Source of the DNA: Haemonchus contortus
Lineage: Eukaryota > Nematoda > Chromadorea > Rhabditida > Trichostrongylidae
Length of the DNA stretch: 64,000 bases
Direction: 5' to 3'
Assembly (NCBI GenBank): GCA_000469685.2
Contig: LS997567.1
Span: 2,072,743 to 2,136,742, forward strand
Position 1 is the stretch's first letter. Each line of letters begins with the position of its first letter. Shown in pieces: positions 58,490-64,000 of this stretch. The notes beneath the pieces were generated by a model. It saw only the letters and a program-made list of their open reading frames with translations, did not search any database and was not told the origin of the DNA. Made by a program: the position numbers and the translations under genes.

Positions 58490-58755
58490 TGTCATAGGGG
58501 AGGGGTGGTGGTGGTGAATAGGAGGCGCTTTTCACACGCGCATGGTCACGGGTTCGAATTCCGGATTGATAACCACCTAGACCAACCGAGCCCTCCATCT
58601 CTCCAGAGTCGAATAGTAGGTACTAGACTTCTATGGGAGGATGAAACATTGACTTGTACATTGGTTGGCCACTCAAGTAGTTGTAGAGGGCACATATGCA
58701 TTCAATACGCCACTGCGATTCTGAATAGAAGGCATCTAAATCTGGTATTCCTAGA
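58490..58755 (+). mobile_element. tRNA-derived SINE (family S), opposite to 58052-58330
   Basis: Head with GGTGGTGGTGAATAGGAGGC, B box GGTTCGAATTCC at 58553-58564, then CATCTCTCCAGAGTCGAATAG, TACATTGGTTGGCCACTCAA, CGCCACTGCGATTCTGAATA. The tail stops shortly after GAAGGCATCTAAATC. Confidence 0.75.
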
Positions 58756-61700
58756 TGAGTCTCAAGTTTTCCTAGCAGATAGTGAAGGTAGCCTTAAAAT
58801 GAATCCATCATACTATAGAATTTTTTTACATTATATAAGAATTTCATTTCGAACTGGTTCATCTGTGAAAGTGTGGCACGTGCGGCGTTTGGAATGGAGA
58901 CACAAGCCGGGCAGGCGTCGGTGGGCATGGGTCGATTCACTCATAAGGCGTGAAGTCTGAACGGACAACCTCCTTCGAAGTTTCCGCGGCTGTGATGGCG
59001 TAATCGCTAGCAATTTTGCTTCCCTACATGGGCGAATAGAAATCTGCAACTGCTTATATAGGCAAGGAACGATATCCGGAGTTGGATCTCGTCTATATAA
59101 ACCAAATTTCCATTTCAGCTGGTTCTATTTGTTACACCAGGCTCAAGCGGAACGGCAGAAACCCTGATTACACTGAAAGTAACTGATTTTTTTATCGGCG
59201 AGCCTTGGTCAATTTTTAGAAGCCGCTCACGCAATCAAATGCCCCTGAGATTTGGGTGGAGATCGGGAGCGTTGCCTGAAAAAGTGGAGCGGCACAAATA
59301 GTTTTATCCCTTTTCATATATGATATTTGGGGAAATATATGAGCAATACGGGATTTGAAAGTGATCTGTCTGATGATGAGACTTGTTTATAGGAACTTTG
59401 TGTGTTTTCCCAAAACAACTCATTAGGAGGCGATGCTGTTAGGCTGTGATAAACAAGTGTATTATTCTGGCCTCGGCTTCAGCTCATGCGCTAGCCCCCA
59501 AATGCTTGACGTTCCATCAAAATGTAGCGGCTGACAGGTTCTATAGCCATGAGGCCCAAGGCACAAGTGAAAAATAGCTGTAGTGATGGAGTGCACGTTA
59601 TCGGAAATGCTATTTCCAGCCTGGTGGCCATCCCAGGTCCAGTCAACCCTCGTCAGGGTCATCTTACAGTTCCCGTTTTAGTTAACCTCGACGAGAAAGT
59701 CGGTTTATTGAAACGATTCTCAAGTAGTAAAGTAACCAAAAAAGGGGATCGGACGCGCACGCAGGCGATGCGATGGTTTTAGGGGTGAAGGAGCGGGACT
59801 GGAGGAACTGTTACCATGAGGAACGTAGGGGGAGAAAATCACTCAGGGAAGCGAACTTGACGAGGATAAAGCTGGTTTTCAAGGGGAAAATGATTGCCTG
59901 CTGGAAAGCAAAAAGGTAAGTGGCAGGGAGTGAATTGTTGTGGGCTAATCGAGGGGCTAAAAGATTTTGCGTCAACCTGACACTTCAACATATCACACCA
60001 TTGGGATTCGTATCATGTGTTCATCTCACAAAACCCAGATGTCATTAAGCATTGGACGTGAAATAGATTTCCCCGATAGATCCCATATCCATTGCTCTCG
60101 TATTTCCTTCATTTCCTTTTTGCTAATGTCGACGCCAAGCCTCTTATCCTCCTTATGCGGTCGGCCTCGTTTCTTGTGTTCCTTAGTTGACGGCTAGCCT
60201 GATCCAATTCCCTCACGGAATCCTCTATACGAATATCGACTATTGGCTATTCATCGCAATCCGCCCAGAACCTTCCCAAGCATATTCTTCACTTTCGAGA
60301 CGGTTTTTCGGTGAAAACCTGCTTTCGATTGTGTGAGCGCCTAGTTGCCCCTATAGTGTAGCGCCATGGGGACATGCCTGACATATGTATGTGCTTCTTT
60401 ACGTGTCGATAAGAAATTTGGGATGTTTTGAAACGCAGCTGTGGGTTTGTTTCGTGTTTTGGCTGCAGTGTGTCAGCGTGTGCAGGTGTTGCTATTGGTA
60501 TATCAAGGGGGGAAAACGGGCGCATTCTTTCGTAGACGCTGACTAGTTGCTGGCTGATCGCAGTAGCCGGTCTCCCCACCTCCCAATGCATTTCTAAGAA
60601 CGTCCCACCATCCCCTACATCTATTCTAACATATCCCACCAATAGCACTTTACGGAATGCATCTGTGGGGATGTGTGGGTGTGTATTCTCATATCGTCAT
60701 CATCGTTCCATATCGTCGTCGTAATTTAAACAAACCGTTTGTGTATGTTTCTCATCAGACATATTTCCCATCTGTAATTCATACACTACGATAGCTCATC
60801 AGATAGCAATCATAACTGGTTATAAAGCCAATAGAAAAGTCCCTACAGTCATACACGGTAAGGCTGTCAGGGTAGCTCTCATCCGACTTCAGAGCTGCTC
60901 AGAATTATTTTTTGTTGGACCGACTTCCAAAAGCTTTACCCCAGAAACTTCCAGAAACGACCGTCATGCTGTAACAGTCCCAATAAAGCGTCGTTTTCGG
61001 AGTAAGAGTCGTTCAAACCTGGAATTTCGTATCTTTTTTTTTGAAGTACTCATGAAATTTCATGACCACTATCGAACCTACTTGAAGACCTCCTTTGTGA
61101 AGTCGTGTAGCCATGGGCAGCTCTTTTTTCTCTTCCTTTTTCTGTTTGGGTGGTGCTGCTCATGATTCAGCTTTTCTTGTCCTCGCTTGTCTTCCCCCTA
61201 CTGGCCTTTGCCAGAACGTACCCTACGTCGGAGGCGGTAGCACAGGAGAGTATTTAGTATGACCGAGTATGGGTAGAAAAGTTCCCACTTCTTCTTCGGT
61301 TTACAATTATTTGAGATTGCAACCTTTGTGGTCGCATCGCTACTCGGTTACAAGTATGAGGAACGCTATTCCGTGATCGTTACTATCATTCAAGAATTTG
61401 ATTCCGGCATCTGCTCCGATACTGAGCGGGCATGGGTATGTGAGCGTGTGTGCAGTGTGGCATGCAGTGGTCGTTTGTTGGCTGAAATAAAAGTAGTCAG
61501 AGTCACCTAACAATGTGTAACCTACTAACTACCACCAGGCAATGAATGAAGCGGAGGCGGAAGATGATGTGGGTGGGCGGATGCTGCGAACTACGTTGAT
61601 GACGATGACGTGATAGTACAAGAGGGGCGGGAGGAAACTCACACGCGAGGCTTCATGTCTAAATTGGGTGCACCACACGATGATGGCGGTTTGCGGCGGC

Positions 61701-62138
61701 ACGAGCTCCTGGTGGGGGGGGGGGGCGACTCGGGCGACTCGGCGGCTCGTTCCGTCCGTCCGCGTTCGGCTCTCACGCACACTCGCACACACTGCTCTTT
61801 CCGGCGGCTCTCGGGCTCTCGTCCCCGTTGCCTTCTCGATCTTTCAACGTCACGTGGGCGGGTGTAGCCAGCTGAACAATGAGCAGTGACGTCGTGTGTG
61901 CGTGTCATGGCTACCGCGATATCTATGGCACATTTAACTTGTTGTGGCTTGATTACTAGTTGACAATAGTATGGAAAGCTTTAAAATAGCTACAGTCACT
62001 GCCGTTGCTACCTGTGTGGTCGTACTTTGAGCATGAATGTGTAGTATATATAGAACGCTTTTCAAAGTAACGATATGACGTGCTAAGTGCGTACCCTTTG
62101 TGGTTTTCTTGCCATCTTCGGTCGTCGCCGAGACGACG
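58756..62138. other. Intergenic, with a G+C-rich island at 61540-61900
   Basis: A 12-G run at 61714-61725, and CACGTG and TGACGTC motifs (61850-61895), lie in a G+C-rich island open on both strands. It may be a promoter for the candidate exon at 62139. A 119-codon minus frame at 60289-60648 has no family features. Confidence 0.4.
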
Positions 62139-62186
62139 ATGGCAAAGAATTTATCAAAGGTGTTCTTCAAGCGCCTCTCTTCGGGG
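62139..62186 (+). CDS. Candidate first coding exon
   Basis: ATG in a CGACGATGG context begins MAKNLSKVFFKRLSSG and is followed by a strong GTATGT donor and a CCGT microsatellite. Sits just after the G+C-rich island. Product unknown. Confidence 0.3.
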
Positions 62187-62686
62187 GTATGTGTGTCCGT
62201 CCGTCCGTCCGTTCGCTTGGTCGTTTGTCATGCCTTCGTGCAACACATTTTCCTCGCTCTATATATGTTTACATTTTTCTCGCACAGCAGAGACTCTGAT
62301 AGGATTCGGAATCATTCCCGCTCGCGTTACGCATTCCCCATTGCCGTCCGCGATACATCACGAACGGCTTCCGCCTTCTGCTGGCCGGCCAGCTAACCAA
62401 CGGCTGTTGTTCTTGTTTCCATCGACATTGGTCACTTAAAATGCTCTTAACCAGTTTACTTCAAATGATTTGTTACTTAAAAATCAGATCGAATCGGTCG
62501 CAAAAGAAATTTCTACTCTTTTGATTCTGAATATTGTACCCTGTATGTACCCAGCAAACTCTCTTGGCGATTTCTTTGTTTGATAACTTTCCATGTGATA
62601 TTTCAACAAGTATAGGCGCTTATGGAGGGTCTCTTATCATGTATTTAAATCATATGTATCATTTTCAACGAATTTCCATTGTTAAG

Positions 62687-62784
62687 GCGAATGACGTGAT
62701 GGCGTCTTATTGTGCGGCCCGTCTTGGACCTCCTCCTTCGTTCCCGTCTACCAGCTGTATGCAGGATAGTGACTGTGGTAGCAG
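62687..62784 (+). CDS. Candidate Cys-containing exon
   Basis: After TTGTTAAG the frame reads ANDVMASYCAARLGPPPSF, then PSTSCMQDSDCGS, ending at CAG|GTTAGT. The CMQDSDCG spacing recalls small extracellular Cys-rich repeats of nematodes, but the segment is too short to assign. It need not belong with 62139-62186. Confidence 0.28.
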
Positions 62785-63393
62785 GTTAGTCCACTTGTTC
62801 TTCAATGGTCAATCGTTTTTTACTCTGCTTGAAAAAAAGCTGAAAAGTAAGTTGTTTGGGAGAAAAGCTGATGAGTTCGAGTCTAGAAAGCTCGTACGTT
62901 TTCCCGTCGTTTTCCAAGCTTCTCAAATCAAATAATTGTGTTCCTGTTGAGTCATCTGAAACAATCTATTACCTAGTATCACTTGTCGCTGTTATAAGTA
63001 AACTAGCATAAGTTGAACAGTAATAGTTAACTGGAAAATAAGCCGGGCAATCCATGAAGGCGCCTACTTTCCTGCACCTTCGCTTTACTGATGTTTTGTA
63101 AGTATTTTTCGGCACATTCTTAAGTGAAAAAGTCTGTACTGTTTATCAATCGCTATCTCTTTCTTTGCGAGTGATGTAACTAATTACCAGTAGCTCATTA
63201 TCAATTACAATTACTGCTTACCTTGCGATTTTCCCTACCAATATGGGTTTTGTGTAACTGCCACGGGATTGTTCAATTAGAAAAGGGAAAGCTCAATTAG
63301 GTAAATTGAAAGATTATCAAAATCGAATTATACTTTGTAGTGGGGCCCTTATTATTAGAACCCCAAAGCTTGTTTGACGAATTATTTTTCAAA
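62785..63393. other. Intergenic, no supported feature
   Basis: A+T-rich sequence without recognised signal. Confidence 0.4.
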
Positions 63394-63465
63394 GAAGATA
63401 TGGCGCAGTGGTATCATGACAGGATTGCGGGCTCGAGATCAATTGCTCGATTCCTCCTCTGGCAC
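63394..63465 (+). mobile_element. tRNA-like pol III promoter head (second SINE family or tRNA relic)
   Basis: A box TGGCGCAGTGG at 63401-63411 matches the consensus exactly, and a near B box GCTCGATTCC lies at 63445-63454, with tRNA-like spacing. The acceptor arms do not pair, so it is not a functional tRNA gene. The sequence differs from family S. How far it extends is not clear. Confidence 0.45.
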
Positions 63466-64000
63466 CTTTGCTTTTTTGCAAGTAAAATTGCAAAGATTTT
63501 TGCAAGGACTCTGGGGTGTCCATAACACAATCCCATCGTTGATAAACATTCAAAATTAGAAGAAAATGCAACCACAATCCATTTGAAATCGATGAGGCAA
63601 AGTTGTCAAGCACTTTCTTGTCATACAGTTTTTCATGGCAACTGATTAAAAAAGCGAAAGTCAAAAACCGAATCTATTGACTCATCAGAGCCAGACTGAG
63701 CCTTTGCACAACTCTGTGCTACAGAAATCGGGGAAAACGTTTTGTTCTGCAAATCTCTGAGAGGATTTGCAAGTTCTTTTTAGTTGTATAAGCCTAAGTA
63801 AGTGCCGAAGAACACCACCGTACATTAGTCTCTCCTCGTCCGGCGTCGTCGTTGTATTCTCATCACCATCTTACCATCCGGTCTTCTAAAATATACTTGT
63901 AAGTAAGAAAGTTTTACAGTGTAGAGGACTATTTCCCTTTCTAATCTACTGTTATAGTTAGAGTTATTGAGAGAACAGCCACATGTACAAGATCTTAGTT
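63466..64000. other. Right edge, no supported feature
   Basis: May hold the body of the tRNA-headed element up to about 63600. No gene is seen. Confidence 0.35.

Noticed and set aside
60289..60648. 119-codon minus-strand ORF
   Set aside because: No splice context, motif or codon bias to support it.
1..64000. CRISPR arrays, rRNA genes, bacterial operons
   Set aside because: No regularly spaced repeats, no rRNA-like sequence, and the gene structure is eukaryotic.

Overview
The window looks like nuclear DNA of a nematode, most likely a clade V parasitic (strongylid or hookworm-type) worm. The reasons are: genes broken into many short exons, several separated by introns of only 54-75 bases; TTTCAG-type splice acceptors; an ATG placed directly after a TTTCAG (the arrangement of a spliced-leader trans-splice site); and RTE-type LINE and tRNA-derived SINE relics of the kind common in strongylid genomes. 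The organism call is inference from style, not from a database match. No rRNA, CRISPR or bacterial operon structure is seen.

Left end (1-17 kb) is the gene-bearing part. At 1-785 on the minus strand is an intact stretch of a Penelope-like reverse transcriptase running off the window. Next, also on the minus strand, is a complete nine-exon gene for peroxin 12 (prx-12/PEX12; 1180-4320, 344 residues), a RING-finger subunit of the peroxisomal import ubiquitin-ligase complex. It is not visible as a long ORF because its exons are 64-172 bases. Divergently, from about 7.1 to 15.0 kb on the plus strand, lies a 16-exon SLC26/SulP anion transporter with a C-terminal STAS domain. A tRNA-derived SINE sits in its sixth intron and has duplicated the 5' splice site, and a 5'-truncated RTE retrotransposon lies against its last recognised exon.

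The middle (17-29 kb) is repeat-dominated. It holds at least five copies of one roughly 0.9 kb dispersed repeat (called R1 here, two of them as a large inverted pair), four copies of a second repeat (R2), a palindromic MITE with a recent 66-base duplication beside it, a very G+C-rich mini-palindrome inserted in an R1 copy, and a tandem array of about 123-base units linked to GT microsatellite.

The right part (29-64 kb) has no gene I can name. It holds scattered exon-like segments on the plus strand (29.8-31.2, 33.3-34.0, 36.7-37.2, 46.0, 50.7-51.0, 52.6, 62.1-62.8 kb) with open frames and plausible splice sites but no recognised family, more copies of the SINE (one pair in opposite orientation at 58 kb), several G+C-rich islands, and simple repeats. 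Most of this part is intergenic or intronic. Exon borders everywhere were read by eye from frame, splice consensus and family conservation, so they need transcript confirmation.
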